Below, piece after piece: positions 50,616 through 58,949 of a DNA stretch of 64,000 nt (its first letter is position 1; every line of letters starts with the position of its first letter). The notes beneath the pieces were generated by a model. It saw nothing but the letters and a program-made list of their open reading frames with translations. It was not told the origin of the DNA and ran no database searches. Source of the DNA: Rothia sp. (in: high G+C Gram-positive bacteria) (GTDB lineage: Bacteria > Actinomycetota > Actinomycetes > Actinomycetales > Micrococcaceae); contig JAUNHE010000005.1 of the NCBI GenBank assembly GCA_030524105.1, forward strand, positions 62,001-126,000, written 5' to 3'. The translations under genes and the position numbers were made by a program.

Positions 50616-50705
50616 ATGCCCAATGTTTTTGGAACACGAATACTTATAGCATTTTCTGCTGCAGTAAGTTTATCTACAATTTCTTTGGGCACCTTAGCTC
50701 AGTAA
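50616..50705 (+). pseudogene. 29-residue signal-peptide-like ORF (possible gene remnant)
   Basis: Starting MPNVFGTRILIAFSAAVSLS and ending SLGTLAQ before TAA, this short frame looks like a complete Sec signal peptide with no mature protein. The ribosome site is weak. It lies in the 300-base gap between tRNA-Met and the FGE-like gene. It may be the leftover 5' end of a lost secreted-protein gene, or chance. Confidence 0.3.
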
Positions 50706-50863
50706 AACTATCTCATGAGACTCATACACCGCCTGAGGTGCGTCTACCTGCAAGAAAAGTAGCTGTTTTTTTATCCTGCTCGGTAAGGAACAACTCGTTG
50801 AAGTTAAACAGGGCAAAATGTATTGTAAGTCCTGTCACCTTAAAACGAAAAGGAGAAAAACAG

Positions 50864-52303
50864 ATGAAAATATCGGGTCTACAATTCATGGTCATGTGCC
50901 TGACTCTGCCAGCCTTACTACCCCTAACACCGGTGCAGGCTGGTGCACCTGGCCCAGAGGCCTCCGGCGCAGCTCCTTACGCTGATCAGCCTGCAGCATC
51001 ACTGGGCTTGGCACCCCAGCCTCAGGCAGTCCGGATAGCCCTTGATGAGCTTAACCAAATTTTTGCAGAGGCAGAAGCCATTACTGACTGGCCCACAGGT
51101 TACTACCGGGATGTTTATACCCGCATTCTCAGCGCCTCAAAAACTCTCTACGACAATACCAATGCTCACGTCAACCCCCAACTATCTCGGGACGCCCTGA
51201 TTTTGAACCGCCAGGCGCTGGCTATGCTCGCTGAAGAAGACCAGTTTGAAAGCGAAGATCGCCCCGCACAGCTAGAAAACCGCTATACCCGGGTCGATAT
51301 GCAACTATGGCGCGATCGGCTGGCCTTTGCCCTGGCAAATCCCTGGAACGATGCAAAAGCAACTGCTGGTGTTCAGCAGGTTAACCAGCCCCAAGAGGTT
51401 GCCTGGTACTCAGCCTTAGAGACTTACAGTGATAAGGTCGGCCAGTTTGACCTCAACTTTACCGTCATTCCAGCGGGTAGCTACGAAATGGGTGCTGTCC
51501 CCGCCGAATGGCAGGCACATTCGGTTGATGGCTACCGCCGGGTCTGGGAATCGCCCCAACATCGGGTTAATATTGGCAAAGCTTTTGGCATAATGCCAAC
51601 CGAAGTAACCCGCGATATGTTTTCTGCCTTTGTACAAGAAACCGGTTACGCCATGCCAAGCGGGGGCGTGGGTTTTCCGCAACCACCCGAAACGACCGAC
51701 CCAAACTCCTCCATGTACCGCGAGGGAGTTAACTGGCAGAACCCCGGTATTATTCAGGACAGTGGGCAGCATCCGGTTGTTCAGGTATCCCGTGCAGATG
51801 CCGAAGCTTTTGCAAGCTGGGTTTCAGCTAAAACTGGTCAGCACTGGAGGCTGCCAACAGAAGCAGAATGGGAATACGCTGCCCGGGCAACGACACAAAC
51901 AGCCTACTTCTGGGGTGAAGACGTTAACGCCGGCAATGAATACGCGGCAGGTTACGACCTGCGTACCGATCAAGTAACGGGGTATGGATTTGGCTCAAAA
52001 ATGGAGACCGACGACGGTGCTGCCTACACTGCGGCTGTTGCCTCCTACAAACCCAACGCCTGGGGTCTCTACGACATGACCGGTAATGCCCGTGAATGGA
52101 TGGCAGATGCCTGGGAGCCCAACCTAAATTCCGGACCCTACACGGAAGAAGCCCGCACCGCAGGTGTTCCTGAATTTCCGGTACTACGCGGTGGTGCCTG
52201 GGACTACATGCCGCAGAATTTGCGGATTGCCTACCGTTCGGCCTACTACAACAACTATATCCACTCCAATATGTGGGGTTTCCGACTGGTTCGTTCCCTC
52301 TAA
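50864..52303 (+). CDS. Secreted FGE-sulfatase/SUMF1-fold protein lacking FGE cysteines
   Basis: 479 residues. A signal peptide (MKISGLQFMVMCLTLPALL, cleaved near QAGAPG) is followed by a helical region with ELNQIFAEAEAITDW (about 60-190) and an FGE-sulfatase domain from about 215: FTVIPAGSYEMGAVPAEW, PTEVTRDMFSAFVQETGY, HPVVQVSRADAEAFASWVSAKTG, WRLPTEAEWEYAARA, YDMTGNAREWMADAW and a C-terminal VLRGGAWDY...WGFRLVRSL. The two active-site cysteines of formylglycine-generating enzyme are absent, so it is not a copper-dependent FGE. No sulfatase gene is near. The ATG at 50864 follows AAGGAG; the frame is open from 50738. Confidence 0.87.
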   Translation: MKISGLQFMVMCLTLPALLPLTPVQAGAPGPEASGAAPYADQPAASLGLAPQPQAVRIALDELNQIFAEAEAITDWPTGYYRDVYTRILSASKTLYDNTNAHVNPQLSRDALILNRQALAMLAEEDQFESEDRPAQLENRYTRVDMQLWRDRLAFALANPWNDAKATAGVQQVNQPQEVAWYSALETYSDKVGQFDLNFTVIPAGSYEMGAVPAEWQAHSVDGYRRVWESPQHRVNIGKAFGIMPTEVTRDMFSAFVQETGYAMPSGGVGFPQPPETTDPNSSMYREGVNWQNPGIIQDSGQHPVVQVSRADAEAFASWVSAKTGQHWRLPTEAEWEYAARATTQTAYFWGEDVNAGNEYAAGYDLRTDQVTGYGFGSKMETDDGAAYTAAVASYKPNAWGLYDMTGNAREWMADAWEPNLNSGPYTEEARTAGVPEFPVLRGGAWDYMPQNLRIAYRSAYYNNYIHSNMWGFRLVRSL

Positions 52304-52321
52304 AGCTCCGGGTTATTGCGG

Positions 52322-52906
52322 TTAAGCTGCAAAATCGTCGGTAAGAGGTAGCAAAATACTGGGTTGATCTAAACCTAGCAGGACCAAGGGATTAATGTAG
52401 TCCTGTTTATCTCCAATTTTTTGACGCACGCCCCAGTGCAGGCAGGGGCCCGGACAGTGCCAAGGCCCGGCTTGATCAAGCTGGGCCAGCAGGTCCCCGG
52501 CTCTAACCTGACTACCCAGCGGTAGAGCGTCCTTGACCGGTTCAAAACTGGAGCGCAGCCCGTTATCGTGCTCAATTGTTAGCACCGTGCGATCAACGAC
52601 CCTGCCCGAAAAAACAACCTTTCCGGCAGCGGGGGAGAGGATCTTACCGTCGCTAAGAGCTAGATCCACACCCCGGTGCCCCGCTAGCCAGTTCTGCGCG
52701 GGCTTCTTAAAATCTGCTAGCAGCTGCACCTTGCCGTTTACTGGAGCCCGCCAGCTAGGCCGAGCCAGTTCTTGACTGCCGGGTTCTGCCCCGTCAGCAA
52801 ACCCGGAGTCTAGGCTAAACCCACACAAGAGTACAAGCACCAGCAAGCCGCGTACGAGAGCTAGCCAGCGGCAGTAGCGGTGACCTGAGTTAGGGGTACT
52901 GTGCAC
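52322..52906 (-). CDS. Secreted M23-family (LytM-like) protein, probably degenerate
   Basis: 194 residues. A basic start and hydrophobic core (LALVRGLLVLVLLCGFSL) form a signal peptide; the M23 domain runs from about 50: QNWLAGHRGVDLALSDGKILSPAAGKVVFSG with the His and Asp zinc ligands, then LTIEHDNGLRSSFEPV. The HxH motif reads CLH (PGPCLHWGVRQ), so the first, catalytic His is Cys and peptidase activity is doubtful. It is divergent from rpsB, a common place for this protein in Actinobacteria. GTG start with AGGAGA upstream. Confidence 0.87.
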   Translation of the reverse strand: MHSTPNSGHRYCRWLALVRGLLVLVLLCGFSLDSGFADGAEPGSQELARPSWRAPVNGKVQLLADFKKPAQNWLAGHRGVDLALSDGKILSPAAGKVVFSGRVVDRTVLTIEHDNGLRSSFEPVKDALPLGSQVRAGDLLAQLDQAGPWHCPGPCLHWGVRQKIGDKQDYINPLVLLGLDQPSILLPLTDDFAA

Positions 52907-53010
52907 CGATCTCTCCTTTTTGCTAGAAGAGGCTGTAAAGATTAAAGTTTTGCCTCATTGACCACTAGGAAAACACGCTGCTGGCTTGTTTAAGCAGCCC
53001 AGCAATAAAC

Positions 53011-53056
53011 TGTGGAAAACCCAGGCAAAGTTATCGGGTTAAAGGGGTTATCCACA
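53011..53056. other. Pair of inverted DnaA boxes
   Basis: TTATCCACA at 53048-53056 is a consensus DnaA box; TGTGGAAAA at 53011-53019 is the inverted box TTTTCCACA. TTATCGGG lies between. They sit in the 575-base gap between the M23 gene and rpsB, which holds no gene. Confidence 0.5.
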
Positions 53057-53157
53057 GGAACCCTGTGTCTTAGACTGCAAAAAAAGAGAGCCCGGACCCT
53101 TGAGCGCAACTACTGTCCGCAGCAGGAGAGCAGCTACTCAAACTGGAGAAAATACGG

Positions 53158-53481
53158 TATAGTTGGGGATTGCAGTTTGCCTACAATGCCGGATCCTCTA
53201 TGAGTCCATACAGGTTTGGCCTAGGTACAGAAGAATCTGCTGCCCGGCACAAAGACAGGCCAGGCAGAACTGACTTCGCGTAGTGCAAAGCTAAACCTTT
53301 TTTAGGAAATAGCCACGGGACTTTCGGTCCGGCAAGAGCCGGCTCAGGCCCAGGGACAAACGCATATGCGACTGTCCTGAGTACTACTAGGGGAGTAAGA
53401 CTCCACAAACCGATAACTACTATGCGCGTACTTGGCTAACCTAGAAGCAGGGGCCAAGGCGGCACCGTGTAAGGAGACGAC
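53158..53481 (+). promoter_or_regulatory. Promoter and structured leader of rpsB
   Basis: TATAGT (53158-53163) is a good -10 box without an obvious -35. Downstream, the untranslated leader of about 310 bases has CTAAA/TTTAG (53291-53305), GGAC/GTCC (318-330), CCGGC-AAGA-GCCGG (329-342) and CAGG-GAC/GTCCTG enclosing CGCATATGCG (351-379). Ribosomal protein leaders often sense their own protein; S2 autoregulation here is inferred only. Confidence 0.4.
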
Positions 53482-54327
53482 ATGCCCGTCGTAACAATGC
53501 GTCAGTTGCTAGACTCTGGTGTTCACTTTGGCCACCAGACCCGCCGCTGGAATCCAAAGATGAAGCGTTTTATCTTTACAGAACGCAACGGCATCTACAT
53601 CATCAACCTGCAGCAGTCCCTGACCTTCATCGACCAGGCCTACGAAGCCGTTAAATCAACCGTTGCCCACGGAGGTAGCGTTCTTTTTGTTGGCACCAAA
53701 AAGCAGGCGCAAGAAGCAATTGCTGAGCAGGCAACCCGGGTTAACATGCCCTACATTAACCACCGCTGGCTTGGCGGCATGCTAACCAACTTTGAGACTG
53801 TTTCTAAGCGTATCGACCGCATGAAAGAGTTGGAACAGATTGACTTTGACGACGTTGCCGGTTCTCAGTTCACTAAAAAAGAACTGCTACTGCTGCGTCG
53901 CGAACACGAGAAGCTGGAAAAAACCTTGGGCGGTATTCGCAATCTGACCAAAGCACCGTCATTGGTCTGGGTTGTAGACACCAAAAAAGAGCATCTAGCT
54001 GTTGACGAAGCCCGTAAACTTAACATCCCCGTAGTAGCCATCCTGGACACCAACTGCGATCCAGACGAAGTATCCTTCCCCATCCCCGGTAACGACGACG
54101 CCATCCGCTCCGTTAACCTACTCACCCGGGTGATTGCCGATGCCGTAGCCGAAGGCCTGCTGGAACGCAATCAGAAAAAAACAGGTAAGGGTAGCAGCGC
54201 TGAAGAGCCCCTGGCTGAGTGGGAGCGGGAACTGCTAGAACAGCACGAAGCTGACAAGAGCAAAGAAGCCCAGGTTCCGGAGCAGCCAGAAGCAACTAGC
54301 CAGGAGCCGAGCGCGGCCGCTGAATAA
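53482..54327 (+). CDS. rpsB: 30S ribosomal protein S2
   Basis: 281 residues. [51 protein letters not shown] and [26 protein letters not shown] are universal S2 segments. The C-terminal 45 residues form a Glu/Ala/Ser-rich extension, usual in Actinobacteria. AAGGAG precedes the ATG. First gene of rpsB-tsf-pyrH-frr-cdsA. Confidence 0.97.
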   Translation: MPVVTMRQLLDSGVHFGHQTRRWNPKMKRFIFTERNGIYIINLQQSLTFIDQAYEAVKSTVAHGGSVLFVGTKKQAQEAIAEQATRVNMPYINHRWLGGMLTNFETVSKRIDRMKELEQIDFDDVAGSQFTKKELLLLRREHEKLEKTLGGIRNLTKAPSLVWVVDTKKEHLAVDEARKLNIPVVAILDTNCDPDEVSFPIPGNDDAIRSVNLLTRVIADAVAEGLLERNQKKTGKGSSAEEPLAEWERELLEQHEADKSKEAQVPEQPEATSQEPSAAAE

Positions 54328-54344
54328 GTTAGCTTAAGCAGCTA

Positions 54345-54379
54345 AGGCGGTGTTTGCCTACAAGCGGCAGACACCGCCT
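54345..54379 (+). other. Intergenic hairpin rpsB-tsf
   Basis: AGGCGGTGT-T-TGCC pairs with GGCA-G-ACACCGCCT around a 7-base loop. No T-run follows, so partial termination, RNA processing or stability control between rpsB and tsf is more likely than a full stop. Confidence 0.55.
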
Positions 54380-54441
54380 CTCTGAGACAAATCAAAACTA
54401 AACTAAGCGAATTTTTGAGCCAAAATATCAAGGAGTTCATG

Positions 54442-55272
54442 ATGGCCAACTACACCGCGGCAGATATCAAGGCGCTGCGCGAAAAAACAGGCGCCGGCAT
54501 GCTAGACGTTAAAAAAGCTTTGGACGAAGCCGATGGCGATCAGCAAAAGGCCCAGGAAATTATCCGTGTTAAAGGCCTTAAAGGCGTTACTAAACGTGAA
54601 GGCCGGGCTACCGCAGAAGGCCTGATCGCAGCAACGCTAGTTGATGGTGCAGGCTACATGGTAGAAGTTAATTCAGAAACTGACTTTGTTGCTAAGTCAG
54701 AACCCTTTATTGAATTTGGCAATAAGGTACTGGCAGCAGCGGTAGCGGCACAGGCAGCAAACCTCGAAGAACTTAATGCAGCCAGCTACGAAGGTAAAAC
54801 CGTTGCAGAGCTGACCACCGATGCTGCTGCCCTCCTAGGGGAAAAGGTTGTGGTCCGTCGTCTAGCTCGTCTTGAGGGTGAAAATGTTGCCCTCTACCTG
54901 CACAAGACCTCCAAGGACTTGCCTGCCCAGGTAGGTGTCCTGCTAGCAGTAGCCGGTAACGAGACAGACCAGGTAGCTCACGATGTTGCCGTTCATATTG
55001 CCGCAATGTCACCTAAGTATCTGGATGCTGCCGCTATCCCGGCCCAGGAGATCGAAGCAGAAAAACGGGTTGCTGCAGAAACCGCTGCTTCAGAAGGCAA
55101 ACCAGAGCAGATCGTTCCCAAAATTGTAGAAGGTAAACTTAAATCCTTCTACAAGGAAAATACTCTGCTGGATCAAGACTTTGCTAAGGACTCCAGCAAA
55201 TCTGTTGCAGCTGTTCTTAAGGAAAACGGTGCCCAGGCCCTAGCCTTTGAACGTTTCCGGGTTGGCGCCTAA
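54442..55272 (+). CDS. tsf: Translation elongation factor Ts
   Basis: 276 residues. MANYTAADIKALREKTGAGMLDVKKALDEADGD, AIRVKGLKG-like IIRVKGLKG and EVNSETDFVAKSEPF are EF-Ts signatures; HIAAMSPKYLD marks the second core subdomain. It recharges EF-Tu with GTP. AAGGAG fits the ATG at 54442 (six bases); ATG at 54439 and a TTG at 54415 are in frame but less suitable. Confidence 0.96.
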   Translation: MANYTAADIKALREKTGAGMLDVKKALDEADGDQQKAQEIIRVKGLKGVTKREGRATAEGLIAATLVDGAGYMVEVNSETDFVAKSEPFIEFGNKVLAAAVAAQAANLEELNAASYEGKTVAELTTDAAALLGEKVVVRRLARLEGENVALYLHKTSKDLPAQVGVLLAVAGNETDQVAHDVAVHIAAMSPKYLDAAAIPAQEIEAEKRVAAETAASEGKPEQIVPKIVEGKLKSFYKENTLLDQDFAKDSSKSVAAVLKENGAQALAFERFRVGA

Positions 55273-55351
55273 CCTTTCAGAAAAATCCCGGATTTTTAGG
55301 GGATACACTTGGCTGCTAGCCTGAAATAAAGCAGCAGACTTGCCCCTTAAT

Positions 55352-55383
55352 AAAAGGGGGCACCCCGCTGGGTGCCCCCTTTT
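55352..55383 (+). terminator. Rho-independent terminator after tsf
   Basis: AAAAGGGGGCACCC pairs with GGGTGCCCCCTTTT around CGCT, a 14-bp stem with U-rich 3' arm. Confidence 0.93.
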
Positions 55384-55460
55384 GTCCTATGCTTTTAGAT
55401 GAGGAATAATACCGCTACTGCCTGTAGCGCTGGAATAAAGGATCGCTGGAGGACAGCACT

Positions 55461-56204
55461 ATGCCAGATACAAAACAGAAGGCCATCCATCGTGACGACA
55501 CTGGACGGCGCAGAGTCCTACTTAAACTTTCCGGAGAGGTCTTTGGCGGGGGGCAAGTAGGTATCGATACCGAGGTAATCCGTGGAATAGCAGATCAGAT
55601 TGGAGCTACCGTAGGTAAAGTGGAGACTTCCATCGTCATTGGTGGAGGAAACTTTTTTCGCGGTGCAGAGCTCTCCACGGCTGGCATGGATCGCTCCCGT
55701 GCCGACTACATGGGTATGCTGGGCACCGTAATGAACTCACTGGCTTTGCAAGACTTTTTGGAACAAACGGGCATTGATACCCGGGTTCAGTCAGCTATCA
55801 CCATGCCACAGGTGGCAGAAACCTATATTCCCCGCCGCGCAATACGGCACATGCAAAAAGACAGGGTTGTTATTTTTGGTGCCGGAGCGGGACTGCCCTA
55901 CTTCTCTACCGATACAGTAGCAGCCCAACGCGCCCTAGAAATCCATGCTGATGAAGTCTTGGTAGCAAAAAACGGGGTGGACGGAATCTATACGGCAGAC
56001 CCCAATAAAGATCCAGAAGCGCAGCGTCTTGACCGCCTCACTTACGATGAAGCCATGCGGCGCAATATCCGCGTTATGGACCAGACAGCCTTTTCCCTGT
56101 GTAAAGACAACAACGTGGCTATGCGGGTTTTTGGTATGCAAGGCGCCGGTAATGTCACCAGGGCAATCTTGGGCGAAGAAATGGGAACCCTCGTTACTAA
56201 GTAA
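55461..56204 (+). CDS. pyrH: Uridylate kinase (UMP kinase)
   Basis: 247 residues, amino-acid-kinase fold. [69 protein letters not shown] and [16 protein letters not shown] are clear. It phosphorylates UMP to UDP. GGAGG lies eight bases before the ATG. It has its own upstream region after the tsf terminator. Confidence 0.96.
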   Translation: MPDTKQKAIHRDDTGRRRVLLKLSGEVFGGGQVGIDTEVIRGIADQIGATVGKVETSIVIGGGNFFRGAELSTAGMDRSRADYMGMLGTVMNSLALQDFLEQTGIDTRVQSAITMPQVAETYIPRRAIRHMQKDRVVIFGAGAGLPYFSTDTVAAQRALEIHADEVLVAKNGVDGIYTADPNKDPEAQRLDRLTYDEAMRRNIRVMDQTAFSLCKDNNVAMRVFGMQGAGNVTRAILGEEMGTLVTK

Positions 56205-56298
56205 ACTGTGATCAGCCAGCTTAAAGACAGTAAATCTACTAGACTATAGACAGCCAAGTAAACGGTGTCGAGCACCGACATAATAAAGGAGATCTCAA

Positions 56299-56856
56299 GT
56301 GATCGAAGAAACTCTTGCCGACGCAGGTGTGAAGATGGATAAGGCCATTGTGGCACTGCAAAATGACTTTGCTACCGTGCGTACTGGACGTGCCAATCCA
56401 GCTCTTTTTTCTTCGGTCATGGTGGACTACTACGGCTCACCTACTCCCTTGCAGCAGCTGGCCTCATTCCAGACTCCGGAGGCACGTACTATCCTGCTAA
56501 CTCCCTACGATAAGTCAGCTCTTAAGGATATTGAGGATGCCTTGCGTAAGTCAGACCTGGGCGTCAACCCGGCTAACGACGGTAATATTATCCGAATCGT
56601 TATGCCAGAGATGACCGAAGAACGCCGCCGTGAATACACAAAACTAGTTGGTCATAAGGCTGAAGAAGCCCGGGTATCGGTGCGTAACGTGCGCCGTGCA
56701 GCTAAAAGCAGCATCGATAAATTTGTTAAAGATGGTGAGGTGGGCGAAGACGACGGTTCCCGGGGCGAAAAGGAATTGGATGCTTTGACTAAAAAGCACA
56801 TCGATAAAATCGACGAGCTACTTAAGCATAAGGAAGCAGAACTGCTAGAGGTCTAA
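56299..56856 (+). CDS. frr: Ribosome recycling factor
   Basis: 185 residues. LQNDFATVRTGRANPALFSSVMVDYYGSPTPLQQLAS, ALRKSDLGVNPANDGNIIRI and PEMTEERRREYTKLVGHKAEEARVSVRNVRRA are family segments. With EF-G it splits post-termination ribosomes. GTG start with AAGGAG seven bases upstream; a CGGTGTCGAGCACCG hairpin lies just before. Confidence 0.97.
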   Translation: MIEETLADAGVKMDKAIVALQNDFATVRTGRANPALFSSVMVDYYGSPTPLQQLASFQTPEARTILLTPYDKSALKDIEDALRKSDLGVNPANDGNIIRIVMPEMTEERRREYTKLVGHKAEEARVSVRNVRRAAKSSIDKFVKDGEVGEDDGSRGEKELDALTKKHIDKIDELLKHKEAELLEV

Positions 56857-56859
56857 AGA

Positions 56860-57717
56860 ATGAGCAGCTTACAGCTTTCGGACGAATCTGAACCAGAAAA
56901 GAAACAGTCCAAGGCTGGCCGCAATCTTCCGGCGGCAATAGGGGTGGGCGTAAGCCTGGGAGCCCTGCTGATCATAGGGCTTTTCTTCCTCCCCTGGGTG
57001 CTCGTTGTTTTTGCAGCTCTTGCTGCCATGGGCGGCACCTGGGAAGTGGTGCAGGGGATCAACCACAAGCGTGGTATGGGTATTCCTGTGCTTCCGGCTG
57101 TTATCACAGCCTTTTTGCTGCCCTTCTTTGCCTACCTAGGTGGCGGCCAGTGGCTGCTCTTTGCCGTTGTTGCCTCTATTGTGGTCTTGATTGCCTGCCG
57201 GCTTACCGGGCCCAAAGACGGAATGATCATGTCTGTGATGGGTTCTGTTTTTGCCATGAGCTGGGTTCCCTTTATGCTTTCACTGGCCCTGCTTATTTTT
57301 CGGCAGGAGGGTGGCGCGGCTAAAATCTTTATGGTTCTTTTGATGGCTATTGCTAACGACACCTGGGGCTATATTGCCGGGGTCCTCTGGGGCAGGCACC
57401 CCATGGCCCCTAAAATTTCACCCAAAAAAACCTGGGAGGGTTTTGCCGGATCCTTGGCTGGATCAATTGTGGTTGCCCTCCTGGTTGCCCCGCTTGTAGG
57501 GATTCCCGGCTGGTTTGGGGTTGTTCTAGCCAGCTTTCTGGTGGTCACAGCAACAGCGGGAGACTTGTCGGAGTCCATGATCAAAAGGGAAATTGGCATT
57601 AAAGATATGTCCAATATCTTGCCGGGCCACGGGGGAATTATGGATCGGCTTGATTCCATCGTTTTTTGCTTAGCCATGGGTTACGTCTTATTCACAGTCT
57701 TTGGCTCCTTGATCTAA
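56860..57717 (+). CDS. cdsA: Phosphatidate cytidylyltransferase
   Basis: 285 residues with about eight membrane segments after a short charged N-terminus. The CDP-diglyceride synthetase signature is SMIKREIGIKDMSNILPGHGGIMDRLDS near the C-terminus; KISPKKTWEGFAGS is another conserved motif. It makes CDP-diacylglycerol, the precursor of phospholipids, in the cytoplasmic membrane. Three bases separate it from frr. Confidence 0.95.
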   Translation: MSSLQLSDESEPEKKQSKAGRNLPAAIGVGVSLGALLIIGLFFLPWVLVVFAALAAMGGTWEVVQGINHKRGMGIPVLPAVITAFLLPFFAYLGGGQWLLFAVVASIVVLIACRLTGPKDGMIMSVMGSVFAMSWVPFMLSLALLIFRQEGGAAKIFMVLLMAIANDTWGYIAGVLWGRHPMAPKISPKKTWEGFAGSLAGSIVVALLVAPLVGIPGWFGVVLASFLVVTATAGDLSESMIKREIGIKDMSNILPGHGGIMDRLDSIVFCLAMGYVLFTVFGSLI

Positions 57718-57767
57718 AATGGCAGGGGCACATTGTCTAGCAAACTGGTGGCAAGAAGGATAGGTCG

Positions 57768-58361
57768 ATGAAACAGCGCGGGTCTTCACCCAGTATCAGT
57801 GAGTTAAGTATCGCTCCCAAGGGCCAGCACGGTTATGACTGTGCAGAAGTGGATGAATACTTTAGTGTGCTGGCTAAAGACTTTAACCTCTTGCGTGCCG
57901 GCTACACCCGGGGGGTAACAAATACCTCTGGCAGAATACGCAGCAAAAATTTTACCGGTGTTAGCGGCGGCTATCTTGCTGCTGACGTTGATAAAGCCCT
58001 GGACAGGGTGGAGGATCGTTTTGCTGAATACGAGCGTTCCATCTTTATTAATTCACGGGGCAGAGCTGTCTTTGACAAGATGGTGGCAGCAGACAGTCAA
58101 CTGATTATGGGTAGGCTTAACAGGCCTGACGGCCACCGGTTTCGCCGGCCTCGGCGGGGGTTGACTAAGGGCTACTATGTTCGCGATGTCGATGCCCTCT
58201 GCCAGCAGCTTAAGAAGGATTTTACCGGGGCGATTCCCTCGAATCCTGCCCTTATACGTTCAGCAGTCTTCAGATCGGCAACCGGTAACGTCTGCTATGA
58301 GGAGACACAGGTTGATGCCTTCTTGGATCGTTGTATAAAACTTATCCTTAACCTGCGTTAG
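57768..58361 (+). CDS. DivIVA-domain-like protein with four GY..xVD repeats
   Basis: 197 residues, basic, no membrane segment. The DivIVA N-terminal pattern recurs four times: GYDCAEVDEYFSVL (about 22), GYLAADVDKALDRV (about 67), GYYVRDVDALCQQL (about 135) and CYEETQVDAFLDRC (about 178). Single-domain DivIVA proteins have this once, followed by a long coiled coil that is missing here. DivIVA proteins recruit wall-growth machinery to curved membranes; the role of this repeat protein is unknown. AAGGAT precedes the ATG. Confidence 0.75.
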   Translation: MKQRGSSPSISELSIAPKGQHGYDCAEVDEYFSVLAKDFNLLRAGYTRGVTNTSGRIRSKNFTGVSGGYLAADVDKALDRVEDRFAEYERSIFINSRGRAVFDKMVAADSQLIMGRLNRPDGHRFRRPRRGLTKGYYVRDVDALCQQLKKDFTGAIPSNPALIRSAVFRSATGNVCYEETQVDAFLDRCIKLILNLR

Positions 58362-58382
58362 GTAAGGGTTTAGCTCATCTTC

Positions 58383-58410
58383 AGCAGCAGACATGGTTCT
58401 GCTGCTTTTT
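58383..58410 (+). terminator. Rho-independent terminator
   Basis: AGCAGCAGA pairs with TCTGCTGCT around a 6-base loop, followed by TTTTT. Confidence 0.85.
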
Positions 58411-58565
58411 GTCTTTAAGAGCCGGCAAGTTAGCCGGGGTTAACCCCCTTAAAAGTGGGATCTGCCAGCATTTATTCAGTTTCTTACGCAACATGCAGCC
58501 AGTAGCTTGCATGTGAATTTGCTCATACAGTATCTTAGACCACAACGTAGACAAGGAGGTTTGTG

Positions 58566-58946
58566 ATGAGCAATGCTTCATCCGAGAACGACGTTGATGT
58601 AGATCCCACTGCAAACATCAACTTTATAGCCGCACGAGATAGTGCATCTTTTAAAAATCTAAAGAAGGACCACCGCTCCTTCGTGTTTCCCCTGGCTATG
58701 GCTTTTTTGGTCTGGTACTTGCTCTACGTCATCCTGGCAATTTATGCTCCAGAGTTTATGGCTACCCCAGTATTTGGAAAGGTCAACCTGGGAATTATTT
58801 TGGGACTGCTGCAATTTGTAACTACCTTTGCTATTACCGGTTGGTACGTGACCTTTGCTAACCGCAGAATGGACCCGCAGGCGGCAACCCTACGTCAGGA
58901 CATGGAAGCTGGAGTATATCCCCTAGAAAAAAGCCGGGAGGGCTAG
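58566..58946 (+). CDS. DUF485 domain membrane protein
   Basis: 126 residues. After a charged N-terminus come two membrane segments (LAMAFLVWYLLYVILAIYAP and LGIILGLLQFVTTFAITGWYV), then TFANRRMDPQA. This is the DUF485 partner normally encoded directly before acetate/solute:sodium symporters, as here with a three-base gap. The ATG at 58566 is six bases after AAGGAGG; a GTG at 58563 is less well spaced. Confidence 0.88.
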   Translation: MSNASSENDVDVDPTANINFIAARDSASFKNLKKDHRSFVFPLAMAFLVWYLLYVILAIYAPEFMATPVFGKVNLGIILGLLQFVTTFAITGWYVTFANRRMDPQAATLRQDMEAGVYPLEKSREG

Positions 58947-58949
58947 CAT

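Noticed and set aside
53011-53056. Possible replication origin
   Set aside because: Only two DnaA boxes and no dnaA/dnaN or AT-rich unwinding element nearby.
53012-53408. Short open frames on both strands in the rpsB upstream gap
   Set aside because: No ribosome sites, unlikely composition, and they cover the structured leader and DnaA boxes.
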